DNA of 64,000 bases from Brachymonas denitrificans. GTDB lineage: Bacteria; Pseudomonadota; Gammaproteobacteria; Burkholderiales; Burkholderiaceae_C. Of the stretch, positions 1 to 9,118 are shown in pieces; within the stretch, counting starts at the first letter, position 1, and every line of letters begins with the position of its first letter. Where the stretch lies: assembly GCF_907163135.1 (NCBI RefSeq), contig NZ_CAJQUA010000001.1, positions 1,379,001-1,443,000 on the forward strand, read 5' to 3'. Below the pieces are notes generated by a model, which was not told the DNA's origin, ran no database searches, and saw only the letters and a list, made by a program, of their open reading frames with translations. Position numbers and translations under genes: made by a program.

Positions 1-1
1 G

Positions 2-625
2 CTGCTGGCACTGGCAGCCCTCATCAGCACCATCGCCACTATCTGGGTCACCGGTGCCTTTCACGAGGATGGCCTGGGCGATGTGGCTGACGCCCTGGGT
101 GGCCATACCAGCCCCGAACGCGCGCTGGCGATCATGAAGGACTCCCGGGTGGGCAGCTATGCGGTCGTCACACTGATCGTGGCCCTGCTGCTGAAGGTGC
201 TGCTGCTGGCCGCCCTGGGCATTCTCCAGACCACGGTCGTGCTGTGGGTGCTGGTGGCCGCGCATGTGCTGTCGCGCTTTCTGCCGCTGCTGCTGGTGAA
301 GATGCTGCCGCACGTGGGGCTGGAGGGCCAGTCCAAAACCCTGCAGGCTACCGGCGGCATGCAGCAGCTGCCGATCTGGACTGCCGCGCTGTGGTGCACC
401 CCGCTGGCCGGCCTGTCTCTGCTGGACCAGGGTCCAGGGCTGCTGGCCATCATCGCAACGGCCACGGTTGCAGCAGCCTTGGCCATGCTGCTGATGGGCT
501 GGTGGTTCCGGCGCCGTCTGGGCGGCGTGACCGGGGATTGCCTGGGTGCCACCCAGCAGGTGTGCGAACTGGTGTTCTACGGCGCCGCACTCAGCGCCAC
601 TCTCAGCGCCATGGGGCAGCCATGA
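2..625 (+). CDS. cobS: Adenosylcobinamide-GDP ribazoletransferase CobS (5' truncated)
   Basis: Inner-membrane enzyme that joins adenosylcobinamide-GDP to alpha-ribazole (phosphate) in the last steps of cobalamin assembly. The reading frame is open from the window edge; about 207 residues remain and the N-terminus lies outside. The family motif TGAFHEDGLGDVADALGG is visible close to the edge, followed by SPERALAIMKDSRVGSYAV and several hydrophobic helices, as in CobS. The stop overlaps the ATG of the next gene (ATGA), and that gene encodes a phosphatase acting on the CobS product, which supports the call. Only the missing start is uncertain. Confidence 0.93.
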   Translation: MLALAALISTIATIWVTGAFHEDGLGDVADALGGHTSPERALAIMKDSRVGSYAVVTLIVALLLKVLLLAALGILQTTVVLWVLVAAHVLSRFLPLLLVKMLPHVGLEGQSKTLQATGGMQQLPIWTAALWCTPLAGLSLLDQGPGLLAIIATATVAAALAMLLMGWWFRRRLGGVTGDCLGATQQVCELVFYGAALSATLSAMGQP

Positions 626-1263
626 TGCCGCACACGCCGATCACGCCCCATTGGTGGCTGCTGCGCCATGCCGCACCGCTGGTGCAGGAGGGTGTCTGCT
701 ACGGGCAGCTCGACGTCTCCGCGGATATCGAGGGCACGCACCACGCCGCGCTCAATTTCAGCCGCTTCGTGCAGTCGCGCCACGCTGCCCAGGGCGGCAC
801 CCGCATCCGGTTGCTGGCCTCGCCCCTGCAGCGCTGCCTGCAACTGGCACGCACGGTAGAGCGCCAGCTGCTGCAGGAAGGCCTGCACTGCCAGCTGCAG
901 ACCGATGAGCGCCTGATGGAGATGGACTTCGGCGATTGGGAAGGCCAGCCCTGGGACAATGTCTCGCGCAAGGAGTGGGACGACTGGATGGCGGACTTCG
1001 CCGGCTACGAGGTCGGCCGCCGCGGCGAATCGCTGGCGCAGATGATTGCCCGCGTACAGCAGGCCCGGCAGGAACAGGCTCCCGCAGAACCAGGGGAATG
1101 GATCGTCTGGGTAACCCATGCGGGCGTGATCAAGGCGCTTGAACTGCTGGGTCAGGGCCTGTCCGCCAGCGATATCACCTCGCCACGCCAGTGGCCACAA
1201 GCCTCCTGCACGCACGGGCAGTGGCTGGCCGCCCCGCTTTCGCTGGGCTCGGCATCCGTCTAG
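622..1263 (+). CDS. cobC: Histidine phosphatase, probable alpha-ribazole phosphatase CobC
   Basis: Histidine-phosphatase-superfamily enzyme of 213 residues, probably removing the 5'-phosphate of alpha-ribazole-phosphate or adenosylcobalamin-phosphate. The phosphohistidine motif near the N-terminus is degenerate RHG, read as LLRHAAPL; a second catalytic His lies in WVTHAGVIK. The start is the ATG that overlaps the cobS stop by four bases; a second ATG follows directly, so the true start could be one codon later. The frame is open far upstream, but that extension is antiparallel noise inside cobS. Its TAG stop is shared palindromically (CTAG) with the convergent gene. The cobC role is inferred from cobS adjacency. 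Confidence 0.85.
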   Translation: MMPHTPITPHWWLLRHAAPLVQEGVCYGQLDVSADIEGTHHAALNFSRFVQSRHAAQGGTRIRLLASPLQRCLQLARTVERQLLQEGLHCQLQTDERLMEMDFGDWEGQPWDNVSRKEWDDWMADFAGYEVGRRGESLAQMIARVQQARQEQAPAEPGEWIVWVTHAGVIKALELLGQGLSASDITSPRQWPQASCTHGQWLAAPLSLGSASV

Positions 1264-1760
1264 TGCGAAGCAGGCTCGGCGGCAGGTTCCGCCAGCGGGG
1301 CAGAAGCAGGGTTTTCATCGGCAGGGGTAGCGCCACCGTCGACTGGCGCTTCACCCTCGGCGGCAGACGCATCGGAGGCCATGGGGTCGGCAACAGGCGC
1401 GGCGGTCTCGACCGGATCCTGACGCTGCAGTTCAACACCACCCGGCGCCACGATGGCACCCGGCTCGGTCGGAGCCACGGCAGACGAGCCCCCCAGTGCG
1501 GATTTGCCGGTCATCAGTTCCATCTGGGAGGATGCTCCCAAATCCAGCGCCCCGGCACTGGCCGCGTCAGATGCGGCATCCTGCTTGACCGGGCTGCCCT
1601 GCCCCGCCCCAAGGCCCAGATAGACCCCGCCCACCACGGCAAACAGCACCAGTGCGGCCACGATGGCCAGTAGCAGGCGCTTGTCGACAGGCACTTCTAC
1701 GCCGGCAATGGTGGTCGTGGCGGTGCGGCGCGAAGAAGGAGAAGAAGACGGACGAGGCAT
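1260..1760 (-). CDS. Unknown single-span membrane protein
   Basis: I do not recognise a family. The 166-residue product starts with a Ser/Arg-rich cytoplasmic-looking stretch (MPRPSSSPSSRR), has one hydrophobic helix at about residues 23-46 (RLLLAIVAALVLFAVVGGVY) and then a long Ala/Pro/Glu-rich, acidic, probably disordered periplasmic tail. In-frame ATGs also exist at 1790 and further upstream and none has a clear ribosome site, so the start is a guess. The gene follows another single-span unknown on the same strand (130 bases upstream) and ends on a CTAG shared with cobC. It may be a periplasm-facing scaffold or anchor; no function can be assigned. Confidence 0.6.
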   Translation of the reverse strand: MPRPSSSPSSRRTATTTIAGVEVPVDKRLLLAIVAALVLFAVVGGVYLGLGAGQGSPVKQDAASDAASAGALDLGASSQMELMTGKSALGGSSAVAPTEPGAIVAPGGVELQRQDPVETAAPVADPMASDASAAEGEAPVDGGATPADENPASAPLAEPAAEPASH

Positions 1761-1890
1761 GGCAACACGATACGCACCCATGGCGCGCATGGCAAAAACG
1801 GAACACCCTGCTTTGTAACAGGAATATGCCTGGCTGGCTATCGACAGTCGGCAAGCTTTGTTGCCGTATGTCAATGAAGCCGCCTGGCGC

Positions 1891-2523
1891 TCACTGGCCG
1901 AAGAAAATATCCTCGCCCGCAGCTTCGATGCGAACCGGGCGCCTCGGAGTGTCGTCGATCGGATGCGCGATCATGGCAACCGCATCGTCACCTGGCAGCG
2001 CCGCAGGAACAGCCGTTACGTCGGAAGGGCGCAGGCCTTCCCGGGCAGATGCCATCGGCGGCAAGGTGTCGGGAACCATTTCGAGAGCCAGCGCTGCATC
2101 CTCCAGGGCCAGATCCATCGCGGCCTGGCGCTCCAGTTCCACCTCATGGATCACGCCATCCTCGTCAATCACCACTTCGCCGCGGGCAGCCGCCATCGCC
2201 AGTTCCGACGGCCCGGAATAATAGCGCGCCTGTCCCGGCTGCCGGCCCAGCAGGGTGCTCCCCTGCTCGTACGTGCCCAACTGCATCGGTTGAGAGGCAT
2301 CTTCGGACTGCCCCATCGAGAACTGTTCACGCAAATGGCTGCCACGCAGCATGTCATTGCCGAATGCATACCCCCCGATGATGGCAACCAGAGCCAGAAC
2401 GCATGCCCCGAGAACCAGCCATAGCCAGAAACGCACCCGGCTGTCCTGCACCTCGTCTGGTGCATCAGCCCCCGTGTCTGGCAAAGACTGCCATTGCGAC
2501 GCAGAGTGTAATGGTGTGTTCAT
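1891..2523 (-). CDS. Unknown single-span membrane protein
   Basis: 210-residue product without a recognised domain. A polar N-terminus of about 30 residues is followed by one transmembrane helix (FWLWLVLGACVLALVAIIGG) at about residues 32-52, then a largely acidic extracytoplasmic part containing VVIDEDGVIHEVELERQAA. The ATG at 2523 is preceded by GAGGAG at a good distance, which decides the start over the longer open frame. Topology resembles the next gene on the same strand (short inside, one helix, long acidic outside), so the two may act together, but there is no clear sequence repeat between them. Codon use looks native. Confidence 0.65.
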   Translation of the reverse strand: MNTPLHSASQWQSLPDTGADAPDEVQDSRVRFWLWLVLGACVLALVAIIGGYAFGNDMLRGSHLREQFSMGQSEDASQPMQLGTYEQGSTLLGRQPGQARYYSGPSELAMAAARGEVVIDEDGVIHEVELERQAAMDLALEDAALALEMVPDTLPPMASAREGLRPSDVTAVPAALPGDDAVAMIAHPIDDTPRRPVRIEAAGEDIFFGQ

Positions 2524-2730
2524 GGTGGATCTCCTCGCGCCAACCCGCTTTCCGGCCGGCCATGACCCGAGCATACAAGGATGCGGCAGGGCTTGCTGTC
2601 AGACTGGATCGCACCGCCGCGCCAGCCGCACGCGGCATGCCGTGCTGCTCGCCTCCGACAGACGCAATCGCGCTATCATCCCAGGCTAACAACTTCCGTG
2701 CCGCAGCACCCATTCCTGACCCGTTCCGCC

Positions 2731-3660
2731 ATGCCTGCTACCCTCGAAGGCCAACTCGTCGTTGCCATCTCTTCCCGCGCGCTGTTCGACTTCGAGGAAG
2801 AGAACCGCCTGTTCGAAAGCGGTGACACCCATGGCTACATGCAGGCGCAACTGCACAAGCTGGATCAGCCGGCCGCCCCCGGCGTGGCGTTTTCGCTGGT
2901 CAAGAAGCTGCTGGCCTTCAACAGCGACGGCCAGCGCCGGGTGGAAGTGGTGGTGCTGTCGCGCAACGATCCGGTCAGCGGCATGCGCGTATTCCGCTCC
3001 GCCGCCGCGCATGGGCTGAACCTGATCGAGCGCGGCGTATTCACCCAGGGTAGCGACCCCTTCCGCTACCTGCGCCCGCTCGGCGCACATCTGTTCCTGT
3101 CTGCCAACGAGGCCGATGTGCGTCAGGCACTGGCGCTGAAGTTTCCCGCCGCGCGGGTCGCCACCGGCTCCATGCAGGCCAGCAACGAGCATCCCGATGA
3201 AGTACGCATCGCCTTCGACGGCGACGCCGTGCTGTTCGACGATGAGGCCGAGCGCGTCTACCAGCATGGCGGCCTGCAGGCCTTCCAGGCCCACGAAGTC
3301 GAAAACGCCGCCCTGCCGCTGCCCCCCGGCCCGTTCCAGCCCTTCCTGGCCGCCCTGCACCAGTTGCAGCAGGCCAGCCAGCAGGGGGCGGCTCCCCTGC
3401 GCATCCGCACCGCTCTGGTCACTGCCCGCAGCGCCCCGGCGCACGAGCGCGCCATCCGCACGCTGATGAGCTGGAACATCGCCGTGGACGAAGCCATGTT
3501 CCTCGGCGGCCTGCCCAAGGGGCCGTTCCTGCGCGAATTCGAACCCGATTTCTTCTTCGATGACCAGACCGGCCACGTCAGCAATGCCGCCGAACATGTG
3601 CCCTCGGGTCTGGTCACCTACGGCATCAGCCACGAACCCGTTCTCGCGTTTTCAGAATGA
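2731..3660 (+). CDS. Cytosolic 5'-nucleotidase family protein
   Basis: 309-residue protein of the 5'-nucleotidase family related to NT5C1-type cytosolic enzymes, which hydrolyse nucleoside monophosphates. Hallmarks seen: [18 protein letters not shown] near the N-terminus, [11 protein letters not shown], the HAD-like acidic motif [14 protein letters not shown] in the middle, and FFDDQTGHV near the C-terminus. No signal peptide, so cytoplasmic. The chosen ATG begins the conserved region; upstream open frame is not conserved-looking and no good ribosome site is present. The stop overlaps the queC ATG by four bases, suggesting translational coupling. Family known; substrate not predictable. Confidence 0.85.
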   Translation: MPATLEGQLVVAISSRALFDFEEENRLFESGDTHGYMQAQLHKLDQPAAPGVAFSLVKKLLAFNSDGQRRVEVVVLSRNDPVSGMRVFRSAAAHGLNLIERGVFTQGSDPFRYLRPLGAHLFLSANEADVRQALALKFPAARVATGSMQASNEHPDEVRIAFDGDAVLFDDEAERVYQHGGLQAFQAHEVENAALPLPPGPFQPFLAALHQLQQASQQGAAPLRIRTALVTARSAPAHERAIRTLMSWNIAVDEAMFLGGLPKGPFLREFEPDFFFDDQTGHVSNAAEHVPSGLVTYGISHEPVLAFSE

Positions 3661-4400
3661 GCCTGTTTCCGCCGCTACTGCCCCGCCACGCCCTCGTGCT
3701 GTTCTCCGGCGGGCAGGACTCCACCACCTGCCTGGCCCACGCGCTATCACGCTACGAGCGGGTCGAAACCATCGCTTTTGACTATGGCCAGCGCCATCGT
3801 GTCGAACTGGATGCGCGGCTGAACGTGCTGCAGGCGCTGCGTCAGCAGTTTCCGGCCTGGGGCGAGCGCCTGGGCGAGGACCATCTGCTGGACGTGAACG
3901 TGCTCGGCCAGATCAGCGAAACCTCGCTCACGCGCGACACCGCCTTTGCCATGGAAGCCAGCGGCCTGCCCAACACCTTCGTGCCCGGCCGCAACCTGCT
4001 GTTCCTGACGCTGGCCGCGGCACTGGCCTATCGCCGCGGCATGGACGTACTGGTGACAGGCGTCTGCGAAACGGACTTTTCGGGTTATCCCGATTGTCGC
4101 GACGACACCATGAAGGCGATGCAGATCGCCCTGTCCCTCGGCATGGACAAACGCCTGCTAATCGACACCCCGCTGATGTGGATCGACAAGGCGCAGACCT
4201 GGCAGCTGGCGCACGAACTGGGCGATGCCTCCGGGGTGGCGGATGGCGGCAAGGCGCTGGTCGACCTGATCGTCGAACACAGCCATACCTGCTACCTGGG
4301 AGACCGGGAGCATCGCCACGCCTGGGGCTATGGCTGCGGCAGCTGCCCTGCGTGTGAACTGCGTGCACGCGGCTACGCGCGTTACTCGGCAGCGGCCTGA
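3657..4400 (+). CDS. queC: 7-cyano-7-deazaguanine synthase QueC
   Basis: Converts 7-carboxy-7-deazaguanine to preQ0 with ATP and ammonia in queuosine biosynthesis. The 247-residue protein shows the PP-loop [14 protein letters not shown] at the N-terminus, [11 protein letters not shown], the NTFVPGRN motif and a C-terminal zinc site formed by CYLG plus CGSCPAC. Length fits the family, slightly long. The ATG overlaps the stop of the upstream 5'-nucleotidase gene by four bases (ATGA). Other queuosine genes (queD, queE, queF) are not in this window. The gene converges on the ABC transporter with under 100 bases between stops and no obvious terminator. Confidence 0.95.
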   Translation: MSLFPPLLPRHALVLFSGGQDSTTCLAHALSRYERVETIAFDYGQRHRVELDARLNVLQALRQQFPAWGERLGEDHLLDVNVLGQISETSLTRDTAFAMEASGLPNTFVPGRNLLFLTLAAALAYRRGMDVLVTGVCETDFSGYPDCRDDTMKAMQIALSLGMDKRLLIDTPLMWIDKAQTWQLAHELGDASGVADGGKALVDLIVEHSHTCYLGDREHRHAWGYGCGSCPACELRARGYARYSAAA

Positions 4401-4496
4401 GCCGGTTGTCCGACACCTGCTGCGTCCACCGCACCTTCGCACCGGGCGCTCACTACGAGCCTCTCGGCCCGCAGCACGCCGGCGATGCGTGTTCTC

Positions 4497-6317
4497 TCAT
4501 GCTGCCAGCTCGACCCGGTAGGCCGCTGCACCCTGGTGCACCGCCTCATCCGGGTTGGGCTGCAACACCCACAGGCGGTCATGGAAGGCTGCCACACTCT
4601 GGCGATGCGCCACCGACAGCAGCCCGCCGCCGTTGGCGCGCACCATGGCGATCAGCTCCCGGTACAGGCGCTCTTCCGTCGGCGCATCCAGCGCACTGGT
4701 GGCCTCGTCGGCAAAAATCCAGCGCGGCTGGCGCAACAGCGCCCGCGCAATCGCCACGCGCTGCTGTTCGCCGCCGGACAGCTTGTGGCCCCAGTTTTCC
4801 CGGTAATCCAGCTGCTCCACCAGCTGCGGCATGCGCACGATCTCCAGCACGCGGCGCAACTCGGCGTCGTCATAGGCATTTTCCGCTGCCGGATAGGCCA
4901 GCGCCGCACGCAGGCTGCCATGCGGCAGATAGGGGCGCTGCGGCAGGAACATGCTGCTCTCGGGCAAGGTCACCCGGCCATGCGCCAGCGGCCAGATGCC
5001 CGCAATCACGCGCAGCAGCGTCGATTTGCCACTGCCCGAGGGCCCCTGCACCAGCACGGTTTCGCCCGGCTGCATCTGCAGCGCATCGGCCTCCACCTGC
5101 ACGTTGCCGCTGGGCAGTTGCGCCTTGGCATGAGCCAGTTCCAGGCGGTCACCGACAATCCGGTGCTCCCAGCCTTCCAGCCCGTCCTGCTCCACCTCGG
5201 GCAGCATCTTCCAGCTCTCTGTCACGCCCCGGTCGAACGAGGTCAGACGCTCGGTCGTCGCGCGCCAGCTGGCCAGCGCCGGATAGCTGTCGATGAACCA
5301 GCTCAGTGAATCCTGTACCTTGCCGAAGGCCGACGAGATCTGGATCAGGTCACCCAGCTTGATGGCGCCGGCAAAATAGCGCGGCGCCGCCACCAGGAAC
5401 GGAAAGATGATGGCGGCCTGCTGGAAGAAGGAGGTGAACCACACCAGGCGTTTCTGCGTGCGGATCAGGTTCAGGTAGTTGCCCAGCACATGGCCGAAGC
5501 GGTAGTCCAGCTGTTCGCGCGAAGCCGGCTCGCCACGGTCCAACGCAATCGCCTCGCTGTATTCGCGCACGCGCACCAGGCTGTAGCGGAAATCCGCCTC
5601 GCGCCACTCCTGCCAGAAGTTCAGGCGGATCAAGGCGCGGCCGATGTAGTGCGCAATCACGCTGCCCACCGCGCAATAGGCAATCGCCGCCCATACCATA
5701 TAGCCCGGCAGCGTATAGCTGCTGCCCCCCAGCGTGAAGCTGAAGCTGCCCGACAGCGTCCACAGGATGCCGATGAACGACACCAGCGTCACCACAGCAT
5801 TGAGCAGGCCCATGCTGATGCCCAGCGTGCTGCCGGTGAAGCGGGCAATGTCTTCCTGGATGCGCTGGTCCGGGTTGTCCGACACCGCCGTGCCGCCGCT
5901 CTGGCGCGCCAGTTCAAGATGGTAGAAGCGGTGGTGGCCCAGCCACTTGTTCAGGTAGGTGCGCGTCATCCAGGCACGCCAGCGCAGGTCCAGCAGCTGC
6001 GTGATGTAGAACTTGTACACCGCCAGGATGATGGCGATCACCGCCAGCCAGCTGAAGCGGAACATCTGCGACCAGAACACCTCGACGTTCTTGTCCTGCA
6101 GCGCGTTGTAGAACACGTTGTACCACTGGTTGAACAGCACCGCCATGTACACGCCGCCCAGGTTGAGCGCCACGATCACGAATAGCATCAGCCGCGCGCG
6201 CCAGCGCTCTTCCGAATGAAAATACGGCCGCGCAAGCCGCCAGGCGTCCTTGAGGAAGGTGCTCCAGCTGCGGCCCGGGCCGCTCCACGGGTCCGGCAGG
6301 GTATGGGAATCGGTCAT
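4497..6317 (-). CDS. SbmA/YddA-type ABC transporter, fused permease and ATPase
   Basis: 606-residue inner-membrane half-transporter with an N-terminal SbmA/BacA-like transmembrane domain (six predicted helices, about residues 40-370; conserved stretch FNQWYNVFYNALQ) and a C-terminal ATPase domain. Walker A is QGPSGSGKSTLL, signature LSGGEQQRVAIARALL and Walker B RWIFADEATSALD. Relatives move peptides, cobalamin or very-long-chain acyl compounds, so the substrate is open; a cobalamin role is conceivable because cob genes lie about 4 kb away, but that is weak. It follows the lytic transglycosylase gene by 27 bases on the same strand, probably one transcript. ATG at 6317 opens the conserved frame. 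Confidence 0.88.
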   Translation of the reverse strand: MTDSHTLPDPWSGPGRSWSTFLKDAWRLARPYFHSEERWRARLMLFVIVALNLGGVYMAVLFNQWYNVFYNALQDKNVEVFWSQMFRFSWLAVIAIILAVYKFYITQLLDLRWRAWMTRTYLNKWLGHHRFYHLELARQSGGTAVSDNPDQRIQEDIARFTGSTLGISMGLLNAVVTLVSFIGILWTLSGSFSFTLGGSSYTLPGYMVWAAIAYCAVGSVIAHYIGRALIRLNFWQEWREADFRYSLVRVREYSEAIALDRGEPASREQLDYRFGHVLGNYLNLIRTQKRLVWFTSFFQQAAIIFPFLVAAPRYFAGAIKLGDLIQISSAFGKVQDSLSWFIDSYPALASWRATTERLTSFDRGVTESWKMLPEVEQDGLEGWEHRIVGDRLELAHAKAQLPSGNVQVEADALQMQPGETVLVQGPSGSGKSTLLRVIAGIWPLAHGRVTLPESSMFLPQRPYLPHGSLRAALAYPAAENAYDDAELRRVLEIVRMPQLVEQLDYRENWGHKLSGGEQQRVAIARALLRQPRWIFADEATSALDAPTEERLYRELIAMVRANGGGLLSVAHRQSVAAFHDRLWVLQPNPDEAVHQGAAAYRVELAA

Positions 6318-6344
6318 GAATCAGTCTTTCCGGGCGCCGCCCGT

Positions 6345-8414
6345 TCAGGGCGCATCCGTCGGGTCGCTCAGCACGCGCACCTCGCCGCTGGGCATGATCT
6401 GGCGCACGGCGGTGGAAGGCAGATCGCGCGAGAGATCCGGCAGTCCCGGTGCCAGCGGCCCCACCTGCCCCAGACGGCTGCGCAGCGACTGCGGCTGGCC
6501 CGTCAGCAGGATGGCGTAGTTCACCGTGTTGGAAAGCACCTTCTTCACGTAATCGCGTGTTTCGCCGAACGGAATGTTCTCGGCCCAGATCGCGCCTTCG
6601 AGCATCGGGCCGTTGCGCCAGGCACGCGGACGACCCGGACCGGCGTTGTAGGCCGCCGCCGCCATCGGCAGCGAGCCCTCGAAATCATCCTGCACCAGCT
6701 TCAGGTAACCGGTGCCCAGGCGCACGTTGGTGTCCAGGTGCGTCAGCATGGAGGGCTCGTAGGGAATGCCCAGCTTGCGCGCGGTATAGCGCGCCGTGGC
6801 CGGCATCACCTGCATCAGGCCGGAAGCCCCCACGCCGGAGCGTGCGGCACTGGCAAAGCGGCTTTCCTGCCGGATCAGGCCATACACATAGGCCGGATCG
6901 ACCCCGGTGGACTGGCTGCGCGGCACCACCACGTTGCGGTACGGCGTCGGGAAGCGCTGCTGCAGGTCGAACACGCTCTTGGTGCGCTCGCTGGTGTTGA
7001 TGCAACGATCCCACCATTCGCGCTCGCAGGCGAGCGCCGCCGCAGCCAGCAACTCGCGGTCGTTCATGCCGCCGCGCTGGTGCAGATTGGTGGTGTAGTT
7101 CCACTCGCGCGTGCCTTCGCTGCGCAGGCCGATGCTCATGGCGTAGATGGCGCGCTGCAGGCCGGGGTTGGCACGCGCCGCTGCCCGCTCCGAGCCGGAC
7201 AGGCCGGCTGGCGTTGCCGGCGTGCCGATGCGTTCGCCCAGTGCCTCCAGCGCCAGTTGTTCATAGAAGCCCTGGTGCCCCGCAATGCTGCGATACAGCG
7301 CGGCCGCTTCGCGATCCGGCCCATGTCCCAGATGCAGCCCGCCCTGCAGTGCACGCGCCCGCCAGTACACCCAGATGGGCTCACGCTGCGCCTCGAGCGA
7401 CATGGCTTCGATGGCATGACGCACCTGCGGCCAGTAACCCATGCGCAGCGCAGCGCGGGCCATCCAGCCCAGCTTCACGTCGTCCAGGTCACGCAGCTGG
7501 CGCACCTGGCTGAAATAGTTCATGGCCGAACTGTCCAGGTTGAGCGCCGCCTGTTTGCCGATCTCGCCCCATACCCAGTTGCGGTCATGCGCCTCCAGCC
7601 GCGCGGCCCAGCCGCTCTGCATGGCCTGCGCGGCCGACATCGGGTTGCTCGATGCCATGCGCAACAGGGCGAGTACCGCCAGCTCGCGCCCGCTGCGGCT
7701 GCCGGCATCGGCCTGAGTGGCAAGATAGCTGGCGGGACTGGAGAAAATCCCCGGCACGCTCATGGCCGCCGCGCCGTCGATCACCCCCACCGCCGTGCGT
7801 GCAGTCCCCATGCGGTTGGTTTCGGCGGCCAGGCGCGCCTTGCGCCAGATATCCGCGTCGCGAATCACGCCCTTCTGCCGCAGACCGCCTGCCGCCAGGG
7901 TGCAGCCGTCATCGCTGTCGCGCTGGCCATACCAGCTGTCTCGGAATTCCTGCGCCATCTCACCGCCACTGCGTCCGCCGAGCACGGCATCCGCATACAG
8001 CGCATAGCAGCGCACTTCGCGGTCATCCCGCATGCGGAACGCCGGGTAATAGCGCGCAAACCCTTCAAAGTCACGGTTCTTGCCAAGCTGCAGCAGCCAG
8101 TCGTTGCGCAGGCGGTCTTCCTGGTAAGTGCCGGCATAGCGCTGCAGGAAGGCATCCACCTCGCCGGCACTGGCGCTTTCCAGCCGCGCATTCAGTTCCC
8201 AGTAGGCCGCCCAGGGCTCCAGCGGATGGCCGGATGCCTGCGGCAGCAGCATGGACAGCGTCGCGGTGTCCTTCTTGCGCCAGGCCTGCGCCATGTTGAG
8301 CAGCGTATCGTCGCCGCCCACGGCGGGCTGCGCCTGCGAAGCCACTGTGCCGAGTGTCATCAGGCATGTCACAATGGCTCTCAGGCCGAATCGGATGTGC
8401 GAAGAGAATTGCAT
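6345..8414 (-). CDS. slt: Soluble lytic murein transglycosylase (Slt70-like)
   Basis: 689-residue periplasmic muramidase-like enzyme that cleaves peptidoglycan glycan strands to 1,6-anhydro products. It has a signal peptide (about residues 1-29, ending ASQAQP), a long alpha-helical superhelix and a C-terminal SLT domain. The catalytic Glu lies in IRQESRF; further SLT motifs are SGLMQVMPATA, AAYNAGPGR and PFGETRDYVKKV. Length is a little above E. coli Slt70. Start at 8414 keeps the signal peptide; no Shine-Dalgarno is seen and only ten bases separate it from the divergent folate gene, so promoters must lie inside the opposite gene. Likely co-transcribed with the ABC transporter. Confidence 0.92.
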   Translation of the reverse strand: MQFSSHIRFGLRAIVTCLMTLGTVASQAQPAVGGDDTLLNMAQAWRKKDTATLSMLLPQASGHPLEPWAAYWELNARLESASAGEVDAFLQRYAGTYQEDRLRNDWLLQLGKNRDFEGFARYYPAFRMRDDREVRCYALYADAVLGGRSGGEMAQEFRDSWYGQRDSDDGCTLAAGGLRQKGVIRDADIWRKARLAAETNRMGTARTAVGVIDGAAAMSVPGIFSSPASYLATQADAGSRSGRELAVLALLRMASSNPMSAAQAMQSGWAARLEAHDRNWVWGEIGKQAALNLDSSAMNYFSQVRQLRDLDDVKLGWMARAALRMGYWPQVRHAIEAMSLEAQREPIWVYWRARALQGGLHLGHGPDREAAALYRSIAGHQGFYEQLALEALGERIGTPATPAGLSGSERAAARANPGLQRAIYAMSIGLRSEGTREWNYTTNLHQRGGMNDRELLAAAALACEREWWDRCINTSERTKSVFDLQQRFPTPYRNVVVPRSQSTGVDPAYVYGLIRQESRFASAARSGVGASGLMQVMPATARYTARKLGIPYEPSMLTHLDTNVRLGTGYLKLVQDDFEGSLPMAAAAYNAGPGRPRAWRNGPMLEGAIWAENIPFGETRDYVKKVLSNTVNYAILLTGQPQSLRSRLGQVGPLAPGLPDLSRDLPSTAVRQIMPSGEVRVLSDPTDAP

Positions 8415-8424
8415 AAGGGCGATT

Positions 8425-9018
8425 ATGGATAAAAAAAATGGTAAACAGAGTCTGCGTCAACGGCTGATCAGGGAACGGCTCGATCTTCCCGACCGTCTGC
8501 TGCTGTCCGAACAGCTGCAGCGCGTGATGCGCTTCTGGCTGGTTGACCGGCAGGATACCGTGATCGGCGCCTATTGGCCGATCAAGGGCGAATTCGATCC
8601 CCTGCCCGCCCTGCACCGCTGGAAGGAAGACGGCGAACTGCTGGAGGAACCCCAGCTGCGCCGCATCGCCCTGCCGGTGATCAACAAGGAAAACAAGACG
8701 CTCACCTTCCATGCCTGGTATCCCGGCTGCCCGATGGAGGAAGATGCCTACGGCATTCCCAAGCCCAAGGATACCGAGCTGGTCACGCCCACCCTGCTGT
8801 TCGTGCCCTGCGTCGGCTACGGTCCCGGCGGCTACCGCCTGGGCTATGGCGGCGGCTTCTACGACCGCACCCTGGCCTCGCTCGAACCGCATCCCTTCAC
8901 CGTGGGCCTGGGTTTTACGCACGGTTTTGTCGAGGATCTCATGCCGGACGAACACGACATCCCGCTGGACGCCATCCTGAATGACAATGGCGTGGTCTGG
9001 CCGCTGGGTGCGGTCTGA
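8425..9018 (+). CDS. 5-formyltetrahydrofolate cyclo-ligase
   Basis: 197-residue cytoplasmic enzyme that converts 5-formyl-THF to 5,10-methenyl-THF with ATP. Visible family features are the basic N-terminus KQSLRQRLIRERL, GAYWPIKGEFDP, the loop PTLLFVPCVGYGPGGYRLGYG GGFYDRTL (written here in two parts) with its Gly-rich phosphate-binding motif, and GLGFTHGFVEDLMPDEHDIP. The ATG at 8425 has AAGGG just upstream and gives the usual family length; earlier in-frame starts lie inside slt. Divergent from slt with a ten-base gap. Followed by a strong intrinsic terminator at 9061-9086. Equivalent to E. coli fau (ygfA). Confidence 0.93.
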   Translation: MDKKNGKQSLRQRLIRERLDLPDRLLLSEQLQRVMRFWLVDRQDTVIGAYWPIKGEFDPLPALHRWKEDGELLEEPQLRRIALPVINKENKTLTFHAWYPGCPMEEDAYGIPKPKDTELVTPTLLFVPCVGYGPGGYRLGYGGGFYDRTLASLEPHPFTVGLGFTHGFVEDLMPDEHDIPLDAILNDNGVVWPLGAV

Positions 9019-9060
9019 GCGCCCCGGGCAAGGGTGCTCGCGGTCCGGCACCCATGCACG

Positions 9061-9086
9061 ACAAAGGCCTCCGCAGAGGCCTTTGT
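9061..9086. terminator. Bidirectional intrinsic terminator
   Basis: Perfect 11-base-pair stem ACAAAGGCCTC / GAGGCCTTTGT with a CGCA loop, lying between the convergent ends of the cyclo-ligase gene (+) and the lipoprotein gene (-). The A/T-containing outer part of the stem gives a short U-tract (CTTTGTCCTT) in either direction. Confidence 0.85.
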
Positions 9087-9118
9087 CCTTGCACCGGGGG
9101 CATATTCGCCCAGCCGGC

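Noticed and set aside
244-621. N-terminal extension of cobC into cobS
   Set aside because: The extra sequence is out-of-frame cobS; the ATGA overlap start at 622 fits the phosphatase family length.
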